From positions 310,001-374,000 of the forward strand of contig JARGXX010000068.1 in assembly GCA_030374765.1 (NCBI GenBank): DNA of 64,000 nucleotides, written 5' to 3'. This DNA comes from Agarophyton chilense (Eukaryota > Rhodophyta > Florideophyceae > Gracilariales > Gracilariaceae). Position numbers and translations under genes: made by a program. The notes below the pieces were generated by a model. It was not told where the DNA came from. It saw only the letters and a list, made by a program, of their open reading frames with translations, and did not search any database. Positions 1 through 12,300 of the stretch are shown piece by piece. The first letter of the stretch is position 1. The number at the start of each line of letters is the position of its first letter.

Positions 1-3000
1 TGTCTCCCGAAACCTGACGCGGAATCATTCTCAGTCCCTAGTCAGGCACTTTTCCGCCAGACAGATCTAAGCGCTCTAGACCCACGATCAAAGGGATCTA
101 GAAACGTTTTTCTGCTGTAAACATTAAAGTTGGTACGAACTACTTTCTTTTCGATCAAGACACCCAATTAATTGAAGTGAAAACAGAAGAACATGGTGTA
201 GTAACACCATTAGGAAGTGAAATTTTTGATAAACATGAGACGTCCCATAATATACAGAGCTTGCCTTTCTAAGATGATGTCTTGTTCGTTCTAGTAATCT
301 CTGGATAATGTGTCCGGGCAATTTGAAATGATTTCTTCAAGCCTCCGCTCGGGCGTCGTTTTGGATGCAATTAAGCTTATCTTGCATAATGGATATTTTA
401 ATCCAGCCTTAAATCGCTCCCAAAGATACGCATTGGGCATCAGGGCCTACGGCTTTATTTCGTACGAACGTTATTCTATTCCGTTCAATCTTTCCAGCTC
501 AACTCCTTTCGTGAAGATCGGAAAAGTGAGAGTTTCTATGAGAACAAAGAACAGATCAAAACTAGTGCTCCAAGACTTGCTTCTGGAGACCGGTCACACT
601 GAGGACGTCTTATCTCTTTGGGCTGGGGTTAACCTGGATGCAAGTTATTCATTCTTTTTTTAATTTTTCGATGTTGATGAAAACGGGCAAGAGTAGTTTC
701 TAGACAGGTGTGGTTGAAGTTGCACTATCCATTTTTGTATTCCTGTCGCCGGTAAGTTCAAAGTTCTGGTCCGATTGCGAGATGTACATGATTCCGCGTT
801 TTTGGACTAGGCCTATTTTCCTGGTATATTAAGGGAGTCAGAAAGTTCTACTACTACCTCTACAACATCACAGTCGTCCATCACAGCTCAACTTGCATCT
901 CAGCTAGAGCGCATTGGGGATCACATCATAATACTACTCCTGACTTCCATGATGTTTTCAATGCAGGGTTTTTGGGTCTCAAAATCATTCACTGACACTG
1001 AGGGTACCAAGTTCAACAATACGATTGCTGCCTTGGAAGAGATAGTCAGCAACTCCATATCATCTACATGGCGTTTAAAGAGTTTTATCGTGGCGGCTGT
1101 GACATTGGCTTGAGTGCGATCGCAGTACATTCCACTTACAAGTTTGAACTCGCTTCTGTCGAATGCTAATTTAGCTATAAAAAGGGTTTCAGCAAAGAAG
1201 TTCTTTGACCATGAAATTGAATTGAAGGCCTTCTATAATCGATTTACAGCACATGCTGTTTGCTTTTATACAGGTGTTGACAGAGGACGAACACTTCAAT
1301 CTGGTAATTTTGAAAGAGATAAACCAAGGTCAGTGGTTTCAAGCATCTTCCGCCTGCTGAGGGAACAGCTGACAGTAGTTCATTCTCGAGATGCTCATTG
1401 TTGTGCTAATGAGCAATTCCAAACGAACTTGTTCCACAATGATGCTACTGTTACTATCGCAAGAATCGAAGCCGTCCTTGCAAAAGTCCTTCGAAAAGAA
1501 ACGGGGTCATATGAACTTCCATGACACTTATATGAAGCTTCTTCGAAACAATACCCATAAAAAAGAAAAAGATGTGCTAGAAGCCAACCTTGAAACGAGA
1601 AGCAATTATTTTACTGTAATATAATATGAGAATGCAAGTGGTTCGCTCAGTCAAAAATCATTCACGTTCATGACCACGAGCAAGAATGTGATTTGTTTTC
1701 ACCTACAGAGTAGGGATATTGGCGCTCTAATATGGGCGATTTCCAATAGTAGTCTTCCTTTTGCCTCTGTCTTTGTTTCTCTGATTGTTCGACATATGGC
1801 TAGAACCATTCCATAGCATGCTTTAACTTCCGTTCCCTCTGGAATGGCAGGGTACCTTTGAGCAACATATCCGATATATACTGGTTTCTTCAAATTTGTT
1901 CAGGGAAGTGCGCTAGATACTGCATTCTCCATAAATGTAGACCACAGTATGTAGTTCGCGCTGTGTGTCATGCCCCCGATTGAAAAGAACTCGTCGTCAT
2001 TGCTTGATAAACGATACAGAACTCTGTGCTCTATATACAAGGTTAGAGTATTTTCAAACGCTTATGAAGCGCTTGTATTTCAATCGAATAACGTAATCAG
2101 GATAGAAATGGCTAAGATCATGTTTTCCGAAATGGATCCTGTCGAGATAGGTATTGATACTCCTGAAAAGGAACCAATTCCATTTTCCAGACCGTGTTTG
2201 TCATCGTAATAAACTTGAACTAATCTTCGTGAAATCCTAAAACACACCTTACCCCAACCATTGCACTTGCATCGTGGTGATCAGTGCACAATCCTGAGCA
2301 TTATATCTGATGTTATCTCATCTTAATAAAACGCATCGGGTCGCTTGCATGATTTCGCACCCTAACCTTACATTTGGATCACAAGTAATGTGACAATTAT
2401 CCCATTCTTGTAATGCACCACGTAGATATTCCGGTGAAACTAATCACTAGTAACTTTGTTCAATTCTCTTCAGCAATACAGTTTTCTCCTCGTTTTCAGT
2501 ATCAGAAGATGGTGATTTTTTTCCATGCGCGGTGCCATCGAATGTCCTAAGTCGAAACCGGCACAAGAATCGAACCATCACATTGTATGCATCGTAATCT
2601 GTAACGCATTGTGGGTTGTGTGCTGCAACTTCATAGAGTGTTATGGCGACAGCAGAGACGTCTGCTGATGAGAATGTTGAGATTGCATTCTGCAGAAAGA
2701 TGTTCAGCCGCAAACTTCATGGCCCTGACATTCTTTTGAGAAGGGTAAGAATATATCCGTGTCTATCTGAGAGGCTGAAAAGGCTTCATGCAGCTCTGTC
2801 GTATCAGACAGAGATATTTCCGCTCTAGACGTAATTCGAAGGGCAGCTGTTCAAACTGAAACAACGAATACGGCTCAAGAGAACTTCGAAAAACCCAAAC
2901 AACTCTCAAAGGTTACTAATCTTAGTACAAACACCGAGGACGAGAACTGTGTACCCCCTGAACATGACCATGTTTTAGACGACCACTAATCAAAACCGGG

Positions 3001-3700
3001 GTTTCCTTCCGAGAATCATACCAGTAGCGATGATAGCCGTCCGGACCATCCAAATTATTTTTTTACTAATCAGAAACAATAATTATAGACCACTGCGCTA
3101 AACAAAATTCAAGATATTTTCAAGCCCATTTTAACCTCGCATGGAGAGATTGTAGCATTAGTTTTGGTACTTTTTTTCATATTCATGTAATCCATATTTG
3201 GAGAGTCTGCTAGTATTTGTTTAAAACGACGAGCAGTCAAAGGTAAATTAAGATTATAAATTAGTCAAGATGAAGACAAGTCTCCTTTTGGTGCTTCACT
3301 TAAAAGAAGACGATATGAATTTGTAGAAAACTTACGATTGTTTTAAGTATTAAATATTTTTCCATAATGATTTTTGAATTGTAGATAAACTGCGACCACT
3401 TAATGGCTTGGATTGGTCTTTTTGCAATTTTTTCGAAGGACATGTGCTCTTTAAAAAATAGATCAATTGCTTTTCTTGCCAGTCAAACACGGTTTTCATC
3501 CGATGATTGCATAATGAAGATTTTCTGATGATCAGGGTGGCTCTTTACAATGCTTTTATGTTATTTTATGTGTCTTTATCGATGTAACGTTTGAATACCA
3601 CACTCACTAATTGTTTCTGTTCTATTCTAATTTTGTGATCCAGGTAACCGTTTTTAATTTAATTTTGTACAGTACAATTCGTTTGTTTTGTATTTGTACC
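1..3700. other. AT-rich spacer with unassigned coding-like scraps
   Basis: No complete gene can be supported here. Several short open stretches look protein-like but lack a clear ATG, carry stops, or occur on both strands. They include the frame at 811-1524 (separate entry), an ATG-started 79-codon frame at 1970-2209, an 88-codon minus-strand frame at 2447-2713 without an ATG, and a hydrophilic plus-strand frame from about 2770 to 2990. I recognise no family in any of them. About 3000-3700 is very AT-rich with no signal seen. Decayed transposon or gene remains are the simplest reading. Confidence 0.5.
811..1624 (+). pseudogene. Unidentified coding remnant
   Basis: One frame is open from 811 to 1524 except for a TGA at 1111-1113. 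It begins with a Ser/Thr-rich stretch and a hydrophobic run near 925-970, then a mixed, protein-like sequence. Near 1500 the coding-like sequence continues in another frame to a stop at 1622-1624, as expected after an indel. The upstream DNA (about 313-660) is open in the same frame. No family is recognised and no plausible ATG start is seen. It could be a decayed host gene or transposon gene, or chance. Confidence 0.25.
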
Positions 3701-3722
3701 CGTTTATAACGGCCAGAGTGTG

Positions 3723-3839
3723 GCGACCCGCACACCCGTACAGGGCACACAGAGCACACACGTAGTCCATACTTCTTTCATAAAGCACCCAAAGCCGCTC
3801 CACCGTCGCCATGGGTCTCAGGGCATCTGCTTGTCGTCA
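3723..3839 (+). repeat. 117-bp dispersed repeat, copy A
   Basis: This matches 5529-5645 over exactly 117 bp with no net indel, at roughly three quarters identity by eye. Both copies stay open in one frame and encode similar peptides with a shared FIKHP.PLHRR core and an LSS end. The two copies flank the copia relic, so they could be LTR edges or a duplicated coding piece. Confidence 0.6.
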
Positions 3840-3849
3840 CAGGTTATGG

Positions 3850-5330
3850 GCCCAGGATTGGCCCCCATCTTTGCAAGAGTCACGTTTCCAAAAACAGAAA
3901 GACAGATCCGACAAAGAACACTATTTTCAAGCACTTCTTTGCAACTACGCTCTCTTACAACACGAATCTCAATCTATCAGCCTCTCTGTTGCTAAACCAT
4001 CTCCTTCTTCGCGTTTTCTCATGCAGTCTCTTTCACAACCAAAACTCTCCTACACTAACTTTGTGATATGGGAAGATGCATTGACTATCAAAGCCGCTCT
4101 CCTGGATACCGGAGTAGTTTTCACAACTTATATCACCCCTCCTGAAGATCCAGCTGCTCTTGCCACTCACAAAAAAAACCTACAAAATCAAAGCTCTCAT
4201 CATGCAAAGCATCATCGACAACATCATTGAATAACTCCCTGTGAATATACTGACGAATTCTTCCTTTTAAAATCGTCCACTGTATTTCCCAATATGTACG
4301 CCAATTAAACATAGAATACCATGACTCACTCGACTCCGAGGCTCGATATATAACCTTCATGTCTAGAATGGACATCAAAGGTTACATCACTCAATATTTG
4401 ACTGTTAGAAAGAAAATACTGAACGCAAAGTTTCAAAAATTTTTTTAAGGAACGCACCTCTGTAAAATATTACATCTATAGACTTAAGTCTAATCCTGAT
4501 TTTCAACAATGAACCATCGTAATGACAGGCTCTATACCTTCGTTCGTACGAGAATTTACGAACCTCCTTTCACAGGCGACGTCGGGGCAACAAAGTATCT
4601 CTTCTCCCTCAACATCTACCCTCTACACTTCACTTGTTCATTCTTCAGACACGTTTTCTCTTTCAGTTCTGCGGGCCCGTCAGTCCCGCTCCGAGCCGTA
4701 CTCCAATCATCCTGGCCCGTCAGGATACAATGGCAAATAGTGCCGAATTCACGGCTGTGTCACACACAGTGATGCAGAGTGCACTTTACAGAAATTAAAG
4801 ACCGAGGCCGAAGCTAGGTTCGCTGCACCCTTGCCTGAACCACAGAACCTTTTAGACAAGCTCTTGCTCCACATGGGAACTCTTGAGCATAATTCTGACG
4901 CGTCCGAAAAATGTCAGGATGACTGTAAGTCCATTTTAGAGTCCGGGGTCTACCCAACCCATGTATCTCATCCACGAGCTTCCATGTAACCCGCATCATC
5001 GTATACTTACAATATCTCTGCTAACGGTAACCAGCCACATCACTCAAAAAGGACCAATCCTGATCTCAACAACCACTGAGAACCTAAAACTTTCTCGTGC
5101 AGTACACGCTCTAAGCATACAGCGCAAAAATTTATCGGTTTCCTGCCTTGCCTCCCAATACGGCCTACTTATTTTTACCCCATGCACAGCAGCCATCATC
5201 CGTCTTGCTAGTCCACCTCGTAAACTTGAAGTCATTGCCACCGCTTCCCTGATGAACCAACAGTACACACTCGACAGTTGCCCCACTGCCTTCGGCTCAA
5301 GAACATTCGAGCCAAGATGGTGAACGTTTT
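3850..5330 (+). pseudogene. Ty1/copia-type retrotransposon relic (gag, zinc knuckle, protease, pre-integrase)
   Basis: Reading across several frames recovers a copia polyprotein order. A Gag-like region with NFVIWEDAL and then an IKALIMQSIIDNIIE helix lies at about 4040-4235 and continues to about 4440. Near 4745 there is a knuckle-like CRIHGCVTHSDAEC. Near 4930 an ILESGVYPTHV stretch corresponds to the aspartic protease motif LDSGA.SH, with Glu in place of the catalytic Asp. Between about 5035 and 5250 a stretch with AVHAL, LSVSCLAS and GLLIF resembles the GAG-pre-integrase domain. Integrase core, RT and RNase H are missing. Many stops and frameshifts are present. The copia assignment rests on motif resemblance only. 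Confidence 0.5.
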
Positions 5331-5528
5331 TCATGTTTTCTCTTCGCGTATGCTTGCTGACCTCTCACAAAACCGCTAAAGTCCGAACGGTATCGTCAGC
5401 TCAGCTCTCGAGTTTGCCACAATCGTCCTTTACACGTGGTGGAAGGGGTCTGTGGCGACGCGCAAGGATGACGGCAACCTTTGACCGCGTGTGCTTCCTC
5501 ATCTCAAGAACCTCCAGCATCTCGCATT

Positions 5529-5645
5529 GCGACGTACACACCCGTGAAAAGCGCACAGGACACACAAATAGTCGATGCTACCTTCATAAAGCACCCAGAG
5601 CCGCTCCACCGTCGCTGTCGGTCTCTGGGCGTCTACTTGTCGTCA
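5529..5645 (+). repeat. 117-bp dispersed repeat, copy B
   Basis: Partner of 3723-3839, same length and orientation. The encoded peptide is conserved better than expected for random drift, with FIKHPEPLHRR here against FIKHPKPLHRR in copy A. Confidence 0.6.
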
Positions 5646-5700
5646 AAAAGAGTACAGCAGCTGATGGAATTTTTGACTAGCTTAAGTCTCAGACGGACCA

Positions 5701-5740
5701 AGAAAATGGAAGAAAATGGAATAAAATGGAAGAAAATGGG
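5701..5740. repeat. Tandem decamer repeat, four copies
   Basis: Four head-to-tail copies of AGAAAATGGA fill these 40 bp, with one substitution in each of copies three and four. This is a small minisatellite in non-coding AT-rich DNA. Confidence 0.85.
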
Positions 5741-6335
5741 GGTGTGCTATTGTACTTTCTATCACTGTATATCTATGGTCGGTTGATGTACAGTAGTTTA
5801 ATGTCTATTCAACCGTTGACCTCATATGAAACCAAACTGTACCCTTTTATGCTGATTTTTAGTTATTTTGATCGGATTTTTTCGTGTTTTGCCCCGGAAG
5901 CATTGAAGAATGTATGTTCTTAAAAAACTGTGCGCTTTATGGATCCGCTTCTATGTGAAAAATTACGTATTGAGCAACAAAATAGTAAAGAACTAATTTT
6001 AACTAGTTAGCATGCCAATCTTTATATTAGAATATAAAATAGGCTCCTTTGGGTGCAATAACAGTGATTTTACTCTAAAAATCGTTTTGAAGCTGTGTAT
6101 GAAACAAAACTATATTTCAAAAATAATCAATTTCGAAAAATTGCCCCGGTCAAATAGCCGTTTCTAAAAAACGGAAACTTGTTCCAGGAATAAGGGCCGC
6201 TTTTGGAACTTGCTCTTTTTTAAATAGCACACTCAGAAATCTTGTTACCTGGCCTATATCCAAAATCGGCAAGGTTCTAAGAGCAGGGCTTGCCCTTCTA
6301 CAGTAAACCTTCACTTTTCCTCATTGCAACGACCA
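5741..6335. other. AT-rich spacer left of element 1
   Basis: No gene seen. It contains one copy of a recurrent CCTCATATGA palindromic motif (5817-5834) inside a short open frame. It ends at the target site of element 1. Confidence 0.5.
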
Positions 6336-6340
6336 CTCAT
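6336..6340. repeat. Target-site duplication of element 1 (left), CTCAT
   Basis: CTCAT directly abuts the left LTR and is repeated exactly at 17422-17426. Five base pairs is the usual length for Ty3/gypsy integrases. Confidence 0.95.
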
Positions 6341-7226
6341 TGTAGGACAACGCTTGGAGCGGAGATACCACGAAGATGTTCGGGATCTTCCTCTCGTGAG
6401 AGACATGCCTCAGGCGGAGGAGACGCGTCGCAGAGGAGCACAGAAACAGAGCCACTCTGGAAAGGCACGACGAAGTCGGGTGTAAGACCGAGGCCAGTCC
6501 GGCGGGATACAACTAGAGTGTTTAGGTGAGCACGGCACAGTCCGGGGTGTGACCAATCCTAGGCGGAGCGGTATCACTGCGATTGTCGGAAAAGGAGCGA
6601 GGAAACACTCGTATGAGGTGGACGAGCGGGGGGAATGGGGCGGCCACTCACGAGAGCCAAAAAGAAGAACAAGAAAAAAACGGGGGCGAAACCCTATACA
6701 GGGGCGAGACTACGACAAGTGTCGGCGATTAAATATGAACCCACGGTGGTGGTAGCACTCTGGTCGACAGAGGGGTGGATGAACTAACGCGCAACGGGCG
6801 CTCACGCAGTATGCGGTGAAGACGCGCCGAAGGCGAAAAGTTCAGAGCCAAGACTCCCTCCTTGGTCTCCCAAGAGGGTGTTTACTGGGGAGCAGTGCTC
6901 AACGTCCTAAGTAGTGTGGCGCGCGGCCCCTGACAGTGGGCGCGCGCCCGAAAAATAGACACTAAATAGCGATAGCGTAGCTAAAAGAATAGTACAAGTT
7001 ACTAAATAATTCTAACTATTAGGTACAGTGCGGGTCACGTGTGGCACGCCTCGTACTCGAGCGTTGGCATCCGTGCAGTCCACGTGTTCCACCCGTGTGC
7101 ACTTCCGGTCCTAACCGGCCGTCAGCACGCAATAGCGGTATAGCTTGTCATAGCCCAAGCTATTCCTCAAGCGAGCGAAACTTCTAAGTCCTGCGAAGAA
7201 ACCCCCTTGAAGGGCATTGTCCTTCA
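6341..7226 (-). repeat. Element 1 3' LTR
   Basis: 886 bp, matching 16536-17421. It reads TGAAGGACAATG at its sense start and ends ...CA. It contains a perfect GGGCGCGCGCCC palindrome near 6942, conserved in the other LTR. No convincing TATA box was placed. Confidence 0.95.
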
Positions 7227-7243
7227 TATCCCCCTCCTTAGGT
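7227..7243 (-). promoter_or_regulatory. Element 1 polypurine tract
   Basis: On the minus strand AAGGAGGGGGATA lies directly upstream of the 3' LTR TG. Elements 2 and 4 have nearly the same tract in the same place. This primes plus-strand DNA synthesis. Confidence 0.85.
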
Positions 7244-7261
7244 GAAGAACACGCCGTCGAA

Positions 7262-9130
7262 ATGGCGGGGAGGCAATGGTCCAACCGGCATAAGAGCGAG
7301 CCGCGTAACGCGTCCAGCGACCACTCGACTGTCGAAGGCAGAGCTACACAACCGAACGACAAACACAACAACGCGGTAACCACTCCTCGAACTTCGAGCG
7401 CTCTTCCTCATCGTACGCCAACTTCCCGCGACCACATCCCGATACCTCGGCGACCAGCACTCCCGACGAACGGTGGTAACAATCCCCGCTGGGTTTACTT
7501 CTCCCGTTTCCATTCGGCTCCCCTTCCGCGGGGGAGTGCCTCCTCAACCGCGCCGAGCCGATCCCGGGGTCCCGTTGAAGCTTCAAGTCACATCACTCCT
7601 GCGGAGGGCACCTGGCCCAGTTACGACGAAATCGTCGGGTTAAACCCGCGTCAACATGCGGCGATTCTCCGGAGAGCTCCGTGGTTCCATCCGACAGCCG
7701 TTTTCGACAAAGAACTCCTGGCCGCGTATGCTGATGGCAATGCGCGTCTCCCGGGCGAGCAGCCGGCTTTGATCACCACTTCGTGGGACTGGCGACGCCG
7801 TGTGGCGGTTCCCGTTCACGCGATTCTGCGGCGAAGGCGCGAGTCGGCGGAAGAGGCGCATTGTACCTTCGTCCGCATCGGCTACTCACGGATCAACCGG
7901 GCAAACTTTCAATACCCCATCCCCGACGAATTCGGCTTTGACCTACGGATGTACCGGACGCAGGGTGAGATCGGCTATTGTGACCCCCTTGCGGCGTTGG
8001 AAACTTACGCATGGCGCGGTCAACCGTGAGCGCGTCAAGAAGCGATCTGCTGGGTCCATCCGATAATTCGTGCCGAGTTCTGTTACCTTCGTCGTGAGTC
8101 CCGATATCAGTGGTTACAGAACTTCGTCCGCGAGGAGCATCGGGGCAGATCCCACTTTGAATTCCTTTTCCCGTATCAGAACACGGAGGTAAACCGGATT
8201 AGTCCCTTTTACCAGTTCGGGCGATACGTTCCCCTGCCTGGGTGGTGGTCCTCCGTCGAGGTGTGCCGGGGATGTTACGTGGAGTTGCCTCCAGTCGTCT
8301 CCTATCTGGGCTCATACCTCATCGAGAATCCGCACTCCGGCTTATGGTCCGTGGTCCTAACCGAATGGACAGTCCGCGCCGCGGCGTACATCTTGTGGGA
8401 AGCATACGACAAGTATCGACTGTGGTATCTTCCCCTGCGTTTGCGTGGTTACATCCGGCAGCTGGACCTTCAACTCCCTCTTGGAGGTGTCAATAACGAT
8501 GATGAAGCTCAGGAGCTCATCGGCATCATTGGGCATGTCGACTGGGCTGTCGTGCCTGTCCGGCAGAGCGGCCGTGGTCAAGAAACCGGTGGGGCTGATC
8601 GGTCTCCGGGGCGTCGCACTCCGTTGGCGGGAGATTTCATCTTCTTTAACCCATGGGAGCAGCAAGAGATCTCCGAGGCGGAGGCCTCGGCACTCCGGAT
8701 GGCTTCGCGAGGCATACCATACGGCCACCCCGTGGGGTAAGTCAACTCCGATGACTTCTAAATCGCCTATGGCGGTGATGATCTCCCGGAGGAGGCGGGC
8801 GATTACCGTGGCGACGAGGTCATGGATGACGTTGGAGATCCCGATGTTGCCGATACTACGGCGCAGCCGGCGCAGGGAGCGACTCACGCAGGTGCAGTCA
8901 TCGATCCAGTGGCGGCGGCGTTGCCGGACGAACCGGAAGTTATCGAGGTTCCCATACGACCAGAGGCGGTCGTGATCTCCCAGTTCCTTCGGGGTGTTGG
9001 ACTGAACGCGCAAGCGGCGAGCGGCGACATCGGTGCGATGAGAGACGCTTTCGTGGCACTCCTGAGCGGCGGGAGTAACTCCGCTAGTGATTCGGTTGGC
9101 GCGCACGGCAATCCGGGTTCTTCCAACTAA
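7262..9130 (+). pseudogene. Element 1 antisense accessory ORF, three in-frame stops
   Basis: About 622 codons on the strand opposite gag-pol, starting 36 bp inside the 3' LTR edge at an ATG (MAGRQW) that aligns with the start in element 2. One frame runs through to 9130, broken only at 8027-8029 (TGA), 8738-8740 (TAA) and 8759-8761 (TAA). Conserved landmarks are APWFHPTAV (about 7675-7702), a VPLPGWW block followed by VEVCRGCYVELPPV (about 8228-8293), LWSVVLTEW, a DFIFFNPWE block (about 8634-8660), GHPVG, and a C-terminal VVISQFLRGVGL stretch. No membrane segment, signal peptide or known enzyme motif is visible, so an envelope role is not supported. Homologues occur in elements 2, 3 and 4. 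Confidence 0.75.
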
Positions 9131-9341
9131 TCCCTTGTGATCTTGGTTAGTATATCCCGCTGTGCGGTAGTGTGTGCAGCAACTTCGAAAATAGTAAACT
9201 GCATCCGTATATGACGTATTTGTTTTCTTTCTTCTCTTCCACTTCTTCTGAGTGTCCTTCTCCAGGTCTTCTGTGAATCTCTCCTTCTTCCAAGGGTCCT
9301 TATCCAGATCTTCTGTTTCTTTATCCCCATCGGGTGTCTTC
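9131..9341. other. Pyrimidine-rich spacer between convergent ORFs of element 1
   Basis: Between the end of the antisense ORF and the end of pol lies a TTCTT/CTTCC-rich plus strand (about 9205-9335), preceded by AATAGTAAAC. Element 4 has the same arrangement at 51506-51894. It may hold the 3' ends of both transcripts. No canonical poly(A) signal is certain. Confidence 0.5.
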
Positions 9342-12300
9342 TTATCCCACTTGGGCTCGGTCTATGGTAGCTGGCAAAGCCGTGACAGTACGACGATGAT
9401 ACTGTACCACCTTTGACCGAGGTAGGTGCTCTATCGGTTCGTCTGAATCCCATTCGGGGCCGTACCCGTACCAACGGACCAAGTATTGGAGATACCTCTT
9501 TGGGTGGTAGGAGTGCTTCAGAATGCGTCCGACCACGAACTCTTGTCGGTACACTTCCCGGCCATCCCGTATGACGGTGTCGCTATTTCCGGGTGGTACC
9601 CGTCCTAAGCCAGGGGGTACCGAAGTGATCACGCGTTGGGCGGCTTCGCTCCGGTCGGACCGTGTAGCGCAAAAGGCAGTCCTCGGTCAATTAGAATGTC
9701 GACCCGACTTCGGCGGTTCATTTTCCCCAAGTGCCGGGCTTGTTTCGGCGCTTCCCACTCCGGTTGGAGGGCCCACACCAGCGGGTAACCCGGGTGGTCG
9801 TTCCGCTAATCGGCGTGGTGAAGCTCGCTTCGGCGGTGAGATTAACTGGGGCGGTGGCGCATTATCGCAACTCTCTTTCCCACGGCGAGGTTCCGTGTAG
9901 TCACGTGAGCGTTCCAATGGCTGGCTGTCCGGCGTCGGCGCCGTGGATGTATCCGCCTCCCTGTGCGGGGTACTTGGCGGTGCGTCGTCCACTCGTACAG
10001 TACCAGGCTGCAGTGCGTCGAGCGCATTTGCATTCCGTATTGCACTTGTGGTGACACGTTGGCGAGTGTTGGTCGCGTTATCCACAGCTGCGTTCTGAGG
10101 CTTGGATAGCGACTGCGTCGAGTCGTGCAGGACGTCGGTATCAGGCACCCCTGATGGGCGAAGAATGACACGCGACGGTGCGGCGTTTCCAGCGACGGTA
10201 TCGACCGGATTACGACGGCTGTCGGGCCCCTCCCCCTTCTTAGACGATACACCGGAGTTGGTGTCCGTCGGGTGGACTGGAGAGGAGCGACGAATGCGCG
10301 ACACGATTCCTTGCGAGTTGGGCGCCGCGGCTAGCGGAAAATCAGACAAACCCCGAGATGGGTGTAGTAACGCGTAGAGACGTGGGTGGACCTGGGGTAA
10401 GGGGGTCGATGAATCCGTTTCAACGGGAGCAGTCACACCTGTTGGTTGGGATGTTAACGGCAGAGGAGCTGATACCACGCGATCGCGGGAGATGCGTTCG
10501 TGATTACCAGCGAGGTCAACAACGACAGTGTCGAGAGCCACCGAAATATCCCGAAAGGGGCCGTCGGCAACGGGTGACAGCTTGTGGCGTTTCTCCTTTT
10601 CTGGGTTCCAATACTCCTTGCAGATGAATACATAACCGTCGGGGGCGAGATGTGGCGGCGAGCGAGGGGCTTTGGCATCAAAGTCACGCTTGTAAGCGGC
10701 CTGGGCTCGGCCCATTGAACGTCGTGCGGCGGGAACGAGATTCGTGAGCCAAGTTTTCCACGCTTCGCGGGAAGCAGTCGTTGACGGAAAGGTATCCAGC
10801 GTGGGCTGTGGTTCCAGCGCCACGGGCGGTGGGCTACGGGACAGCACCAGCTCGGAGGGCGTTAATCCAGTTGTCTTGTGCACCTGCGTATTGTACGTAA
10901 AGGTGAGCGCATCAGTGAACAAGTCCCAATCTTTGGGGTGGTCTGCAACGTAGGAACGGAGTGTCGCAAGTAATGTCCGGTTGAACCGTTCGGCCTGCCC
11001 ATTAGTTTGGGGGTGGTAAGTGGTCGTGAACAGGTTCTTAATGCCCAAGATGCGAAACACATCCTCGAAGAAACGAGAGGCGAACTGTCTCCCATTATCG
11101 GAGAGGAGGTTGACCGGTGGACCGTAGAAGAAGACCCAGTGTAGGACGAAGGCTTAAGCCACGCTCATAGCGGAGATCTTCCGTACCGGTACGGTCCGGA
11201 CCAGATTTGAGAAGCCATCCGTAATTACGAGTAAGAACTTGTAATTCCGCTTAGTGGTAAGGAAGGGACCGAGTTTATCGATGGCCACAAACTCCAATGG
11301 AGCGCGAGCTGGGAACAGCTTCAACTTTGACGCATGACGGCGGAGTTTGACACGGTTCCGAGCGCAATCGGTACAAAACCGCAACGGTGCGCATTAGTCC
11401 ACTGCCATGGCAGGCAAGTAGAAGATTCGGCGTAGGGTGAGGTAAAGTTTCCGTTCCCCGACGTGGCCACTCAGTTTGGAGTAGTGCGACAACCGCAATA
11501 CTCTCGACTGGAAATTATATAGTACCACGATTTGTGGGTGCAATCCGACGGTCCGTGCAAGGTATCCGGCGTCATTCACCTGAAAGGGGAGAGTACCTCC
11601 TCCATTGAGTTGAGCGCGGACCTTCGCGCAGAACGGGTCAGCGAATTGCTCGCGTATCATCTCCTCTGGAGAAATAGCCACGAAGTTCCCTGGTAAGGGT
11701 TTCTCGGAATCTTCCGAGAGAAGAAAGTCGTCCAATTCGGAACCGGAATATGAAGAGCCCGTGTCTCGTTCCTCGTACTCGATGGTAGCGTCGTCGCCAT
11801 TTACTGCAAAGCAGGGTATTTCATCGTCTTTGACGGGTAGTGCTTCGCCAGTAGTGACTAGGCGGGAGAGAGCACTGGCTTGGGTGTTGCAAGATCCTTT
11901 TCGGTACTGCACGTCAAAGTCAAATTCCGCTAGACGGAGACGCCAACGCATCAAGCGGCCTGAAGGCTCCGAGATAGAGAGTAGCCATCGAAGTGATGCG
12001 TGGTCCGTAAAAACGGTGAAATGATCACCCATGAGATAGGGGCGCAACGTTTGTAATGCCCACACTACTGCAGGGCATTTTTTCTCCGAGACGGAGTAAT
12101 TCTTCTCGTGGACGTTGAGCGATCGGGAACAGTACCCTACGGGACGTCTTTCCCCATTGGGTGCAGTTTGAAACAGTGCACAGCCTACTTGGTATTCGCT
12201 GGCGTCCTTATCTACGCTGAAGTGCCTTGAAGGCTTGAGCAACGAGAGGATCGGGGCGGAGACGACAGAATCCTTAAGAGAGTTGAAAGATTCCGTTTGA

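Noticed and set aside
7262-9130. Antisense ORF as an env gene
   Set aside because: Position between pol and the 3' LTR fits, but it is on the opposite strand and shows no signal peptide, transmembrane anchor or Cys pattern of an envelope protein.
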